Below, one piece after another: positions 1-6,579 of a DNA stretch of 21,368 nucleotides. This stretch comes from CAZESH01 sp964514665 (GTDB lineage: Bacteria > Bacillota > Bacilli > Paenibacillales > KCTC-25726): NCBI GenBank assembly GCA_964514665.1, contig CAZESH010000041.1, positions 1-21,368 on the forward strand, in the 5' to 3' direction. A model generated the notes under the pieces. It made no database searches and was not told the origin of the DNA. It saw only the letters and a program-made list of their open reading frames with translations. Each line of letters opens with the position of its first letter. Within the stretch, counting starts at the first letter, position 1. Made by a program: the position numbers and the translations under genes.

Positions 1-875
1 GTGAAGCTGTAGGCAATATCGCAGCGCAATCGATCTGAGAACCCGGAACACAGTTGACCATGCGAACGATCCATACCGGAGGCGTTGCTGGAGACGATAT
101 CACACAAGGTTTGCCGCGGATTCAGGAGCTTTTCGAAGCTCGCAACCCGAAAGGGCAGGCAATCATTACGGAAGTCGACGGCGTGATCAAAGAGATTCGC
201 GAAGCCAAAGACCGCAGGGAAATCGAAGTGCAGGGCGAAGCAGAGAGCAAAGTGTATCAAGTAACCTACGGTTCAAGAATCCGCATTTCCGTGGGACAGC
301 AGGTGGAAGCCGGCGATGAGCTTACGGACGGATCGATTGATCCGAAGGAAATGCTCAGAATCAAAGGGATTCGCGGTGTGCAAAACTATATCCTTCAGGA
401 AGTGCAGCGTGTTTACCGCAATCAGGGCGTGGAAATCAACGACAAGCACGTGGAAGTCATGATCCGTCAGATGCTGCGTAAAATTCGCATCATCGATTCC
501 GGAGATACTTATTTGCTGCCTGGATCATTTGTGGATATTCACGAGTATGAGGAAGCCAACAAAGAAGCGCTGCTTTCCGATAAGGAACCTGCTGTAGCAC
601 GCCCTGTTCTGCTGGGTATCACCAAGGCATCGCTGGAAACCGATTCTTTCCTTTCTGCGGCTTCCTTCCAAGAAACGACCCGCGTTTTGACCGATGCGGC
701 AATCAAAGGAAAAGTCGATCAACTGCTTGGATTGAAAGAAAACGTCATTATCGGAAAACTGATTCCTGCAGGCACAGGGATGGCCAGATACCGTGGAATC
801 CGCATGGCCGAGCCGGTCGCAGATGAATTTCCCGATGAAGAGCAGCCACTGGAAGAAACCGTCTCCGTAGAGTAA
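1..875 (+). CDS. rpoC: RNA polymerase beta' subunit, C-terminal part (partial, with an in-frame stop near the window edge)
   Basis: Catalytic beta' subunit of RNA polymerase; the 5' part lies outside the window. Reading from base 3, the segment matches the start of the trigger loop (EAVG-IAAQSI-EPGTQLTMRT-HTGG) and continues through GDDITQGLPRIQELFEARNP and KASLETDSFLSAASFQ to a TAA at 873-875 after an acidic tail, as in other Bacilli. Oddities sit only in the first 75 bases: TGA at 36-38 replaces the invariant Gly of SIGEPG, AAT at 15-17 gives Asn where Ile or Val is usual, and ATC at 69-71 gives Ile where the family has Phe (TMRTFH). TGA is a normal stop elsewhere here (rpsC, rpmC, rpoA), so recoding is unlikely. 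A sequence error at a fragment end is the best reading. A gene caller would open this at TTG 54 or ATG 60, but neither is a real start. Confidence 0.93.
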
Positions 876-881
876 AACTCT

Positions 882-902
882 ACGGGACGGCACTCCCGTT
901 TA
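882..902 (+). terminator. Possible weak terminator after rpoC
   Basis: ACGGGA (882-887) and TCCCGT (894-899) form a 6-bp stem with a 6-nt loop, followed by TTTAAAATTT. The T tract is broken by A residues, so termination may be partial. The stem overlaps and competes with another perfect 8-bp hairpin, 865-872 with 878-885, whose loop carries the rpoC stop codon. Confidence 0.4.
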
Positions 903-932
903 AAATTTGTACAGACGCAGCCATTTATGTTC

Positions 933-962
933 TTGACACAGCATCGTTTAGAATGCTAATAT
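933..962 (+). promoter_or_regulatory. Sigma-A type promoter of the str cluster
   Basis: A perfect -35 TTGACA (933-938) is followed after 18 bp by TAATAT (957-962), preceded by TGC, an extended -10 element. Transcription should start near 968-970, about 40 nt before the TTG start of the K-turn protein gene. It fits the only large gap between rpoC and the str genes. Confidence 0.72.
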
Positions 963-1010
963 ATCGAAGTGTGCCAATTTCAAACCCCTGTGCTTTGGAG
1001 GATGTTGAAC

Positions 1011-1262
1011 TTGTCTTATGAGAAAGCCTTACAGGCTGGCCATGTTATAATCGGCACAAAACAAACAACGCGGATGGTTGAGCAAGGTAAAACATCCGAG
1101 GTTTATGTGGCAAAAGACGCAGATCCGAGATTGACCACGAAAATTGTTCATCTATGCAAAAAGATGGGAGTCAAGGTCATCTTTGTGGATACAATGAAGC
1201 AGTTGGGCAAAGCTTGCGGCATAGAAGTGGGCGCTGCAATGGCCGCTGTGATAAATGAATGA
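1011..1262 (+). CDS. ybxF: L7Ae/L30e-family K-turn RNA-binding protein (YbxF type)
   Basis: Small basic protein of 83 residues; B. subtilis YbxF has 82. Family hallmarks are IIGTKQT (about residues 13-19), VAKDADP (33-39) and LGKACGIEVGAA (65-76), the RNA-contacting loops of L7Ae/L30e proteins. YbxF is known to bind kink-turn RNA; its physiological target is not settled. I choose the TTG at 1011 (protein begins MSYEK): GGAGG at 997-1001 is 9 nt upstream, whereas the ATG at 1002 touches that site and the GTG at 969 lies before it. First gene of the str cluster, placed between rpoC and rpsL as in B. subtilis. A large hairpin follows at 1270-1317. Confidence 0.9.
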   Translation: MSYEKALQAGHVIIGTKQTTRMVEQGKTSEVYVAKDADPRLTTKIVHLCKKMGVKVIFVDTMKQLGKACGIEVGAAMAAVINE

Positions 1263-1269
1263 TTAAGCC

Positions 1270-1317
1270 ATGTTTTTGCTTCGGGCTTTGGAGCTTTCCC
1301 GACCCGAACAAAAACAT
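1270..1317 (+). promoter_or_regulatory. Strong hairpin in the ybxF-rpsL spacer
   Basis: ATGTTTTTG (1270-1278) pairs perfectly with CAAAAACAT (1309-1317) and TTCGGG (1280-1285) with CCCGAA (1303-1308), with one bulged C at 1279 and a 17-nt loop that can itself pair (GCT with AGC). No run of T follows, so it is not a convincing terminator. It could be an RNA-processing site, a partial attenuator or a protein-binding leader of rpsL-rpsG. The structure is seen; the role is inference. Confidence 0.5.
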
Positions 1318-1404
1318 TTCCTTTGTTCATTTATGAACCGCCTGGATCTGTGGGCATGAAATATACACATTCATATCGAACTGTGATGGGAAGGGGGTGG
1401 CGAA

Positions 1405-1824
1405 ATGCCGACAATTAATCAATTGGTTCGCAAGGGCCGCAAGGCAAAAGTGGTGAAGTCCAAATCTCCCGCTTTGCAAAGAGGCTACAACGCCATGAAA
1501 CGTGAGGAAACAAACTTGAGCGCGCCTCAAAAACGCGGAGTTTGCACTCGTGTAGGTACCATGACGCCGAAAAAACCGAATTCAGCGCTTCGCAAATATG
1601 CGCGTGTACGTTTGACAAACCGTGTAGAAGTGACGGCTTACATTCCGGGAATCGGACACAACTTGCAGGAGCATAGCGTGGTTTTGATTCGCGGCGGACG
1701 GGTAAAGGATCTTCCGGGTGTGCGTTATCATATCGTTCGCGGTGCTTTGGATACGGCCGGTGTAAACAACCGGATGCAAGCAAGATCCAAGTACGGTACG
1801 AAGCGTCCGAAAGCCAAGAAATAA
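1405..1824 (+). CDS. rpsL: 30S ribosomal protein S12
   Basis: Decoding-centre protein of the 30S subunit, 139 residues, normal for Bacilli. The sequence carries the universal TPKKPNSALRK (about 54-64), GHNLQEHSVVLIRGGRVKDLPG (from about 84) and a basic KYGTKRPKAKK tail. Lys56 and Lys101, equivalent to E. coli Lys42 and Lys87 where streptomycin-resistance changes occur, are both wild type. The start ATG follows AAGGGGGTGG at 1391-1400. The 142-nt spacer before it contains the hairpin at 1270-1317 and no clear promoter of its own, so it is probably read from the promoter at 933-962. rpsG follows after 53 nt. Confidence 0.98.
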   Translation: MPTINQLVRKGRKAKVVKSKSPALQRGYNAMKREETNLSAPQKRGVCTRVGTMTPKKPNSALRKYARVRLTNRVEVTAYIPGIGHNLQEHSVVLIRGGRVKDLPGVRYHIVRGALDTAGVNNRMQARSKYGTKRPKAKK

Positions 1825-1877
1825 TACGGTGAAGTTTGATGAATCAGGGATGAATTTTCAGAGAAAGGGGGATAACT

Positions 1878-2348
1878 ATGCCTCGTAAAGGTCCAGTTCC
1901 ACGCAGAGACGTATTGCCTGATCCGATTTATAACAGCAAGTTGGTTACTCGCTTGATCAACCGCATCATGATTGATGGAAAAAGAGGGGTAGCTCAGCGA
2001 CTTCTATATGATGCTTTTGATGTCATCAAAGATCGTACCGGCAAAGATCCGATGGAGGTTTTTGAACAGGCGTTGAAAAATATCATGCCGGTATTGGAAG
2101 TTAAAGCACGCCGCGTCGGCGGAGCAAACTATCAGGTGCCGATTGAGGTAAAACCGGAAAGACGTACTTCGCTTGGACTCCGTTGGTTGGTGAACTATTC
2201 GCGTTCCCGTGGCGAGCATACGATGGAAGAGCGTTTGGCTGCTGAAATCATCGATGCCAGCAACAACACGGGAGCCGCAGTGAAGAAACGTGAAGATACG
2301 CATAAAATGGCGGAAGCGAACAAAGCGTTTGCTCATTACCGTTGGTAG
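1878..2348 (+). CDS. rpsG: 30S ribosomal protein S7
   Basis: Primary assembly protein of the 30S head that binds the 3' domain of 16S rRNA near the E site. It has 156 residues, the same as B. subtilis S7. Recognised by the MPRKGPV start, DGKRG, LEVKARRVGGANYQVPIEV (about 74-92), LGLRWLVNYSR and the C-terminal HKMAEANKAFAHYRW. In E. coli S7 represses the str operon by binding the rpsL-rpsG spacer. The 53-nt spacer here (1825-1877) is short and I see no convincing S7-site mimic in it. RBS AAAGGGGG lies just before the ATG; fusA follows after 42 nt. Confidence 0.98.
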   Translation: MPRKGPVPRRDVLPDPIYNSKLVTRLINRIMIDGKRGVAQRLLYDAFDVIKDRTGKDPMEVFEQALKNIMPVLEVKARRVGGANYQVPIEVKPERRTSLGLRWLVNYSRSRGEHTMEERLAAEIIDASNNTGAAVKKREDTHKMAEANKAFAHYRW

Positions 2349-2390
2349 ACCAAAAATCATATTATCTTCATATAGAAAGGAGATATATCC

Positions 2391-4466
2391 GTGCCTAGAG
2401 CGTTCTCACTAGAGAAGACACGCAATATTGGGATCATGGCCCACATTGATGCGGGAAAAACCACAACAACCGAGCGCATCTTGTTTTACACGGGGATAAA
2501 CCATAAAATTGGTGAAGTTCACGAAGGCGCTGCTACCATGGATTGGATGGCGCAGGAGCAGGAACGCGGCATTACGATTACATCAGCTGCTACGACTGCA
2601 TCATGGGAAGGGCATCGCATCAATATCATTGATACTCCCGGACACGTAGACTTTACCGTTGAAGTGGAGCGTTCCCTTCGCGTTTTGGATGGAGCGGTCG
2701 GAGTATTCAGTGCCAAAGAAGGCGTTGAGCCTCAATCCGAAACGGTTTGGAGACAAGCGGACCGTTATGGTGTACCTAGAATTGCCTATGTCAACAAAAT
2801 GGACATCATCGGAGCAGATTATCTGAATGTAATCAAGGACATGCGCGAACGTCTTAAAGCGAATGCGATTGCCATCCAGCTTCCGATCGGGGCCGAAAAT
2901 GATTTTATCGGGATTATCGATCTGGTTGAACAGGTCGCTTACATGTACAAAGACGATCTCGGGAAAGACATTGAACGCATCGAAATTCCTGAAAATTTCA
3001 AAGCGCAAGTGGAAGAATTGAGAGCCGAGCTGGTGGAAAAAGTCGCCGAGCTTGACGAAGATTTGACGATGAAATACCTTGAGGGCGAAGAGATCTCTGT
3101 TGACGAGATCAAAGCCGCTCTCCGCAAAGGCACCTGTGAGGTAAAAATCTACCCGGTCATTTGCGGTTCTTCATACAAGAACAAAGGTGTCCAACTGATG
3201 CTGGATGCAGTTGTCGATTACTTGCCGGCACCGACAGATGTACCGGATATCCGCGGACATCTAGAAGATGGAACGGAAGTAACGCGGAAATCCGCGGACG
3301 ATCAACCGTTCTCCGCTTTGGCATTTAAAATCGCAACTGACCCGTTCGTTGGTAAGCTGACATTCTTCCGTGTGTATTCCGGTGTTTTGAGCGCAGGATC
3401 TTATGTGCTCAATGCAACCAAAGGCAAACGCGAAAGAGTCGGACGTATTCTGCAAATGCATGCCAACAGCCGTCAAGAAATCAACGAAGTATACTCGGGT
3501 GACATTGCCGCTGCGGTAGGCTTGAAAGATACGATTACCGGGGATACACTTTGTGACGAGAAAAATGTTGTCATTTTGGAATCGATGAATTTTCCTGATC
3601 CGGTTATTGCAGTTGCGGTTGAACCAAAAACGAAAGCCGACCAGGATAAAATGGGCATAGCTTTGTCGAAGTTGTCCGAAGAAGATCCGACTTTCCGTGC
3701 GCATACGGACGAAGAGACGGGACAAACGATCATTGAAGGAATGGGCGAGCTTCATTTAGAAATTATCGTTGACCGAATGCTTCGGGAATTCAAGGTTGAA
3801 ACACACGTGGGCAAACCTCAGGTTGCTTATCGTGAAACGTTCCGCACTCCGGCGAGAGTCGAGGGCAAATTTGTTCGGCAATCCGGCGGACGCGGGCAGT
3901 ACGGGCATGCATGGATCCAATTTGAACCGCTTGAACCCGGAACAGGCTTTCAGTTCGAGAACAAAATCGTCGGCGGTGTCGTTCCAAGAGAATACATTCC
4001 CGCCGTTCAAGCAGGTATCGAGGAATCGATGAAGAACGGGGTTGTGGCCGGTTATCCTTTGGTGGATATCAAAGCAACGATTGTAGACGGGTCCTACCAT
4101 GACGTTGACTCCAGTGAAATGGCATTTAAAATAGCCGGTTCCATGGCGCTTAAAGCAGCAAAGGAGAAATGTAATCCAGTCCTGCTTGAGCCGGTCATGA
4201 AAGTGGAAGTTACCGTACCTGAAGAATATATGGGTGACGTGATGGGGATGCTGAATTCCCGTCGCGGAAGAATCGAAGGTATGGATACGAGATCGGGGGC
4301 TCAAATTATCCGTGCGAAAGTACCGCTTGCGGAAATGTTCGGATATTCGACCACTCTTCGCTCCGGAACGCAAGGACGAGGCGTGTTCTCGATGGAACTG
4401 TCTCATTACGAGGAAGTTCCGAAAAGCATCTCTGAAGAAATTATTGCAAAAAACAAAGGCAATTAA
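2391..4466 (+). CDS. fusA: Translation elongation factor G
   Basis: Ribosomal translocase GTPase of 691 residues, full length for bacterial EF-G. The GTPase motifs are intact: P-loop AHIDAGKTTT (17-26), switch I RGITITSAA (59-67), DTPGH (81-85) and NKMD (135-138). Domain IV motifs such as RGQYGHAW and the SGTQGRG region near the C-terminus are present. The start is GTG at 2391, with AAAGGAGAT at 2376-2384 correctly spaced and protein start MPRAFSLEKTRNIGIMAHID as in the family. Located between rpsG and tuf, the usual str order. No truncation or fusion. Confidence 0.98.
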   Translation: MPRAFSLEKTRNIGIMAHIDAGKTTTTERILFYTGINHKIGEVHEGAATMDWMAQEQERGITITSAATTASWEGHRINIIDTPGHVDFTVEVERSLRVLDGAVGVFSAKEGVEPQSETVWRQADRYGVPRIAYVNKMDIIGADYLNVIKDMRERLKANAIAIQLPIGAENDFIGIIDLVEQVAYMYKDDLGKDIERIEIPENFKAQVEELRAELVEKVAELDEDLTMKYLEGEEISVDEIKAALRKGTCEVKIYPVICGSSYKNKGVQLMLDAVVDYLPAPTDVPDIRGHLEDGTEVTRKSADDQPFSALAFKIATDPFVGKLTFFRVYSGVLSAGSYVLNATKGKRERVGRILQMHANSRQEINEVYSGDIAAAVGLKDTITGDTLCDEKNVVILESMNFPDPVIAVAVEPKTKADQDKMGIALSKLSEEDPTFRAHTDEETGQTIIEGMGELHLEIIVDRMLREFKVETHVGKPQVAYRETFRTPARVEGKFVRQSGGRGQYGHAWIQFEPLEPGTGFQFENKIVGGVVPREYIPAVQAGIEESMKNGVVAGYPLVDIKATIVDGSYHDVDSSEMAFKIAGSMALKAAKEKCNPVLLEPVMKVEVTVPEEYMGDVMGMLNSRRGRIEGMDTRSGAQIIRAKVPLAEMFGYSTTLRSGTQGRGVFSMELSHYEEVPKSISEEIIAKNKGN

Positions 4467-4505
4467 TTTAAAAAATATGCCTTTATTTAAGGAGGAAATG
4501 TTGAA

Positions 4506-5696
4506 ATGGGTAAAGCAAAATTTGAACGCAACAAACCGCACGTTAATATCGGAACCATCGGTCACGTTGACCATGGCAAAACCACGCTGACTGCAGCAAT
4601 CACTACTGTATTGTCCAAAAAATATGGTGGTGCGGCAATCGCTTTTGACCAGATCGACAAAGCTCCGGAAGAGCGCGAGCGCGGTATCACAATTTCCACA
4701 GCTCACGTAGAGTATGAAACCCCTAATCGTCACTATGCTCACGTTGACTGCCCTGGACACGCCGACTATGTAAAGAACATGATCACCGGCGCTGCTCAAA
4801 TGGATGGAGCCATCTTGGTTGTTTCTGCTGCTGACGGTCCTATGCCGCAAACGCGCGAACACATTCTGTTGTCCCGTCAGGTAGGCGTACCTTATATCGT
4901 GGTATTCCTGAATAAATGCGACATGGTTGAAGACGAAGAATTGCTTGAACTCGTTGAAATGGAAGTTCGCGACCTGCTCAACGAATACGAATTCCCAGGA
5001 GATGACACTCCGATCATCCAAGGATCCGCTCGTGAAGCGTTGATGAATCCTGAGGGCGAATGGGCACAAAAAATCATCGAGCTGTTTGAGCAAATTGATA
5101 CTTATATCCCGAATCCGGAACGCGACACCGACAAGCCATTCTTGATGCCTGTCGAGGACGTATTCACCATTACCGGACGCGGTACGGTTGCTACAGGCCG
5201 TGTTGAACGCGGAACGGTTAAAGTCGGAGAAGAAGTTGAAGTTGTCGGACTTGCCGAAGAAACTCGCAAGACAGTTGTTACCGGTGTAGAAATGTTCCGC
5301 AAATTGCTGGATTCTGCACAAGCGGGCGACAACATCGGCGCACTGCTGCGCGGTGTTGAGCGCAAAGACATCGAGCGTGGGCAAGTTCTGGCTAAACCGG
5401 GTTCGGTTAAGCCGCATACGAATTTCTCTGCTCAAGTGTATGTTTTGACCAAAGAAGAGGGCGGACGTCACAAGCCGTTTTTCTCCGGTTACCGCCCACA
5501 ATTCTATTTCCGTACAACGGACGTTACCGGCATCATCACGCTTCCGGAAGGAACCGAAATGGTTATGCCTGGAGACAACATCACGGTAACCGTTGAATTG
5601 ATCTCTCCGATTGCCATTGAAGAAGGTACCCGTTTCGCGATTCGCGAAGGCGGACGTACAGTTGGCGCCGGCGCTGTTGCAGGCATCACGAAGTAA
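4506..5696 (+). CDS. tuf: Translation elongation factor Tu
   Basis: GTPase that brings aminoacyl-tRNA to the ribosome, 396 residues as in Bacilli. Motifs: GHVDHGKT (19-26), RGITI (59-63), DCPGH (81-85, His85 being the GTP-hydrolysis residue) and NKCD (136-139), then beta-barrel domains 2 and 3 ending GAGAVAGITK. RBS AAGGAGG is at 4489-4495. The 39-nt spacer to fusA shows a weak 7-bp hairpin (4455-4461 with 4478-4484) but no clear promoter, so it is probably co-transcribed with fusA. A good terminator follows at 5727-5760 and closes the str unit. Only one tuf copy is in the window. Confidence 0.99.
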   Translation: MGKAKFERNKPHVNIGTIGHVDHGKTTLTAAITTVLSKKYGGAAIAFDQIDKAPEERERGITISTAHVEYETPNRHYAHVDCPGHADYVKNMITGAAQMDGAILVVSAADGPMPQTREHILLSRQVGVPYIVVFLNKCDMVEDEELLELVEMEVRDLLNEYEFPGDDTPIIQGSAREALMNPEGEWAQKIIELFEQIDTYIPNPERDTDKPFLMPVEDVFTITGRGTVATGRVERGTVKVGEEVEVVGLAEETRKTVVTGVEMFRKLLDSAQAGDNIGALLRGVERKDIERGQVLAKPGSVKPHTNFSAQVYVLTKEEGGRHKPFFSGYRPQFYFRTTDVTGIITLPEGTEMVMPGDNITVTVELISPIAIEEGTRFAIREGGRTVGAGAVAGITK

Positions 5697-5726
5697 TTAA
5701 AAACTTCAAAAAGCGAATAAATAGTC

Positions 5727-5760
5727 CGGCCTCTCATCCAATCGGGTGGGAGGTCGTTTT
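5727..5760 (+). terminator. Intrinsic terminator after tuf
   Basis: A 13-bp stem (5727-5739 with 5744-5756, including G-U pairs), loop AATC, followed by TTTT and then AATTG. It lies 30 nt after the tuf stop codon and separates the str unit from the S10 promoter. Confidence 0.85.
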
Positions 5761-5782
5761 AATTGTTTGGTGGGGTATTTCG

Positions 5783-5936
5783 TTTCGGGATCCATTGCTT
5801 TCCGGCAAGGAAGTTGATATGTCCAGTCCAAGCCCGAGAGATCAAGAACCGCCGAAGCATATGCTTCGATGGTTCTTGGTTTGTCAGGTCTGGATTGGTC
5901 ATTTCGACATCCTTGCCGGAAAGCAACCGAAATCCC
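5783..5936. repeat. Long imperfect inverted repeat (MITE-like element or structured RNA)
   Basis: The stretch 5795-5926 is symmetrical about 5860/5861. Of 66 facing positions I count 53 Watson-Crick pairs, 6 G-U pairs and 7 mismatches. The outermost 16 bp (TTGCTTTCCGGCAAGG at 5795-5810 with its complement at 5911-5926) are perfect, and the centre GAAGCATATGCTTC is a 14-bp perfect palindrome. TTTCGG (5783-5788) can pair with CCGAAA (5927-5932) beyond a 6-nt bulge; GGGAT (5787-5791) with ATCCC (5932-5936) is an alternative. No coding content and no clear target-site duplication. It lies between a terminator and a promoter. It could be a small non-autonomous mobile element or a long RNA hairpin. 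Confidence 0.85.
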
Positions 5937-5974
5937 AAGCAGAAATCCCAAGCAGAAATTCCAAGCAGAAATCC
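5930..5974. repeat. 13-bp tandem repeat, three copies plus a partial fourth
   Basis: AAATCCCAAGCAG at 5930-5942 and 5943-5955, AAATTCCAAGCAG at 5956-5968 (one change), then AAATCC at 5969-5974. The first copy overlaps the edge of the long inverted repeat. Function unknown; it may have arisen by replication slippage next to the hairpin. Confidence 0.9.
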
Positions 5975-6029
5975 TCCTCGGGCCCCTCATATATATAGAA
6001 GAAATCGATCCCGAATCAGAATATTCATC

Positions 6030-6054
6030 GACTGCAATTTTTTTTCTTGCAATC
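6030..6054. promoter_or_regulatory. Inverted repeat overlapping the S10 -35 box
   Basis: GACTGCAA (6030-6037) and TTGCAATC (6047-6054) are inverted copies with one mismatch (7 of 8), separated by eight T and one C. The right arm contains the -35 hexamer. The T run could act as an UP-like element; the arms could be a repressor site or chance. Confidence 0.3.
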
Positions 6055-6075
6055 GGCCCGGATATTTTATATAAT
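6047..6075 (+). promoter_or_regulatory. Sigma-A type promoter of the S10-spc-alpha cluster
   Basis: -35 TTGCAA (6047-6052), a 17-bp spacer, and a perfect -10 TATAAT (6070-6075). A run of eight T (6038-6045) lies just upstream. Transcription should begin near 6081-6083, leaving a leader of about 135 nt before rpsJ. It is the only strong promoter I see for the 15 kb that follow. Confidence 0.85.
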
Positions 6076-6080
6076 AGTGG

Positions 6081-6215
6081 ACGTTGGTCTGTGACTTTGC
6101 GATGATGTGAGAGGTTGCTGACACACCCGGCTCCTTTGCCATGGGGCGGTTGTCAGGATATTTTCACGGAGTATGTCCGATACGCGAAATTGGACGATAA
6201 AAGGGAGGGAATTCA
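6081..6215 (+). promoter_or_regulatory. Structured leader of the S10 operon
   Basis: CTGACA (6118-6123) pairs with TGTCAG (6151-6156), and inside it GCTCC (6130-6134) pairs with GGGGC (6143-6147) around loop TTTGCCAT. A following GGATAT...ATGTCC pairing (6156-6161 with 6173-6178) shares one base with the first stem. In E. coli, L4 controls the S10 operon through its leader; whether this leader responds to L4 or another product is inference. No T tract follows the main hairpin, so control, if any, may be translational or at a pause. Confidence 0.5.
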
Positions 6216-6524
6216 ATGGCAAAGCAAAAAATCAGAATCCGTTTGAAAGCTTACGATCACAGAATCCTGGATCAATCCGCAGAAAAAATTGTGGAAACGG
6301 CAAAACGTTCCGGCGCAAGCGTCTCCGGACCGATCCCGCTTCCAACTGAAAAGCAGATTATCACGGTTCTGCGTGCAGTTCACAAATACAAGGATTCGCG
6401 CGAGCAGTTCGAAATGCGCACTCATAAGCGTTTGATTGATATTGTCAATCCGACGCCGCAAACAGTCGATGCACTGATGCGTCTGGATCTGCCGTCGGGT
6501 GTGGACATTGAAATCAAGCTTTAA
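6216..6524 (+). CDS. rpsJ: 30S ribosomal protein S10
   Basis: 30S head protein that in many bacteria also pairs with NusB in transcription antitermination. It has 102 residues, the usual length. Recognised by MAKQKIRIRLKAYDHRILD, GPIPLPTEK (about 38-46), the EMRTHKRLIDI segment and GVDIEIKL at the end. RBS GGGAGGG at about 6202-6208. First gene of the S10 operon, about 135 nt after the predicted transcription start, behind a structured leader. rplC follows after 55 nt. Confidence 0.98.
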   Translation: MAKQKIRIRLKAYDHRILDQSAEKIVETAKRSGASVSGPIPLPTEKQIITVLRAVHKYKDSREQFEMRTHKRLIDIVNPTPQTVDALMRLDLPSGVDIEIKL

Positions 6525-6579
6525 TCCAAGCAAGTAAAAACCAATGAAGATAGATGATGAGAGGAAAAGAGGTGTCAAC

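Larger units (their letters stand above)
5697..6215. other. 519-bp non-coding spacer between the str and S10 clusters
   Basis: In order: the tuf terminator (5727-5760), a long imperfect inverted repeat (5783-5936), three 13-bp tandem repeats and a partial fourth (5930-5974), a short AT-rich piece, an inverted repeat over the -35 (6030-6054), the S10 promoter (6047-6075) and a structured leader (6081-6215). Short reading frames in it on both strands lack good ribosome binding sites and resemble no family I know, so I call none of them genes. Confidence 0.8.

Noticed and set aside
36..38. TGA read as glycine or selenocysteine (alternative genetic code)
   Set aside because: The position is Gly in the family and TGA means Gly in some uncultured bacteria, but TGA ends rpsC, rpmC, the KOW gene and rpoA here at the expected lengths, and all other Gly codons are GGN. 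No selenocysteine element is visible.
1405..1824. Antibiotic-resistance changes in rpsL, rpsE, rplD or rplV
   Set aside because: The streptomycin (S12 Lys56, Lys101), spectinomycin (S5 loop) and macrolide (L4 and L22 loops) regions look wild type by eye.
4455..4484. Terminator or promoter between fusA and tuf
   Set aside because: There is only a 7-bp stem with a 16-nt loop and no T tract, and TTGCAA upstream lacks a matching -10, so this is probably chance in AT-rich spacer.
3756..5501. 581-codon open frame on the minus strand opposite fusA and tuf
   Set aside because: It is a shadow of strongly biased codons in two highly expressed genes, has no ribosome binding site or recognisable domain, and spans a gene boundary.
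5930..5974. CRISPR-like array
   Set aside because: The 13-bp units are directly adjacent with no spacers and far too short.
5763..6105. Short open frames (67-103 codons) in the tuf-rpsJ spacer
   Set aside because: They read through the inverted repeat and tandem repeat, overlap one another in different frames and lack proper ribosome binding sites; repeated residues simply mirror the DNA repeats.
6544..6579. Longer start for rplC at ATG 6544
   Set aside because: It adds 12 residues absent from L3 homologues and has no good Shine-Dalgarno; ATG 6580 has AGAGGTG and the family N-terminus.
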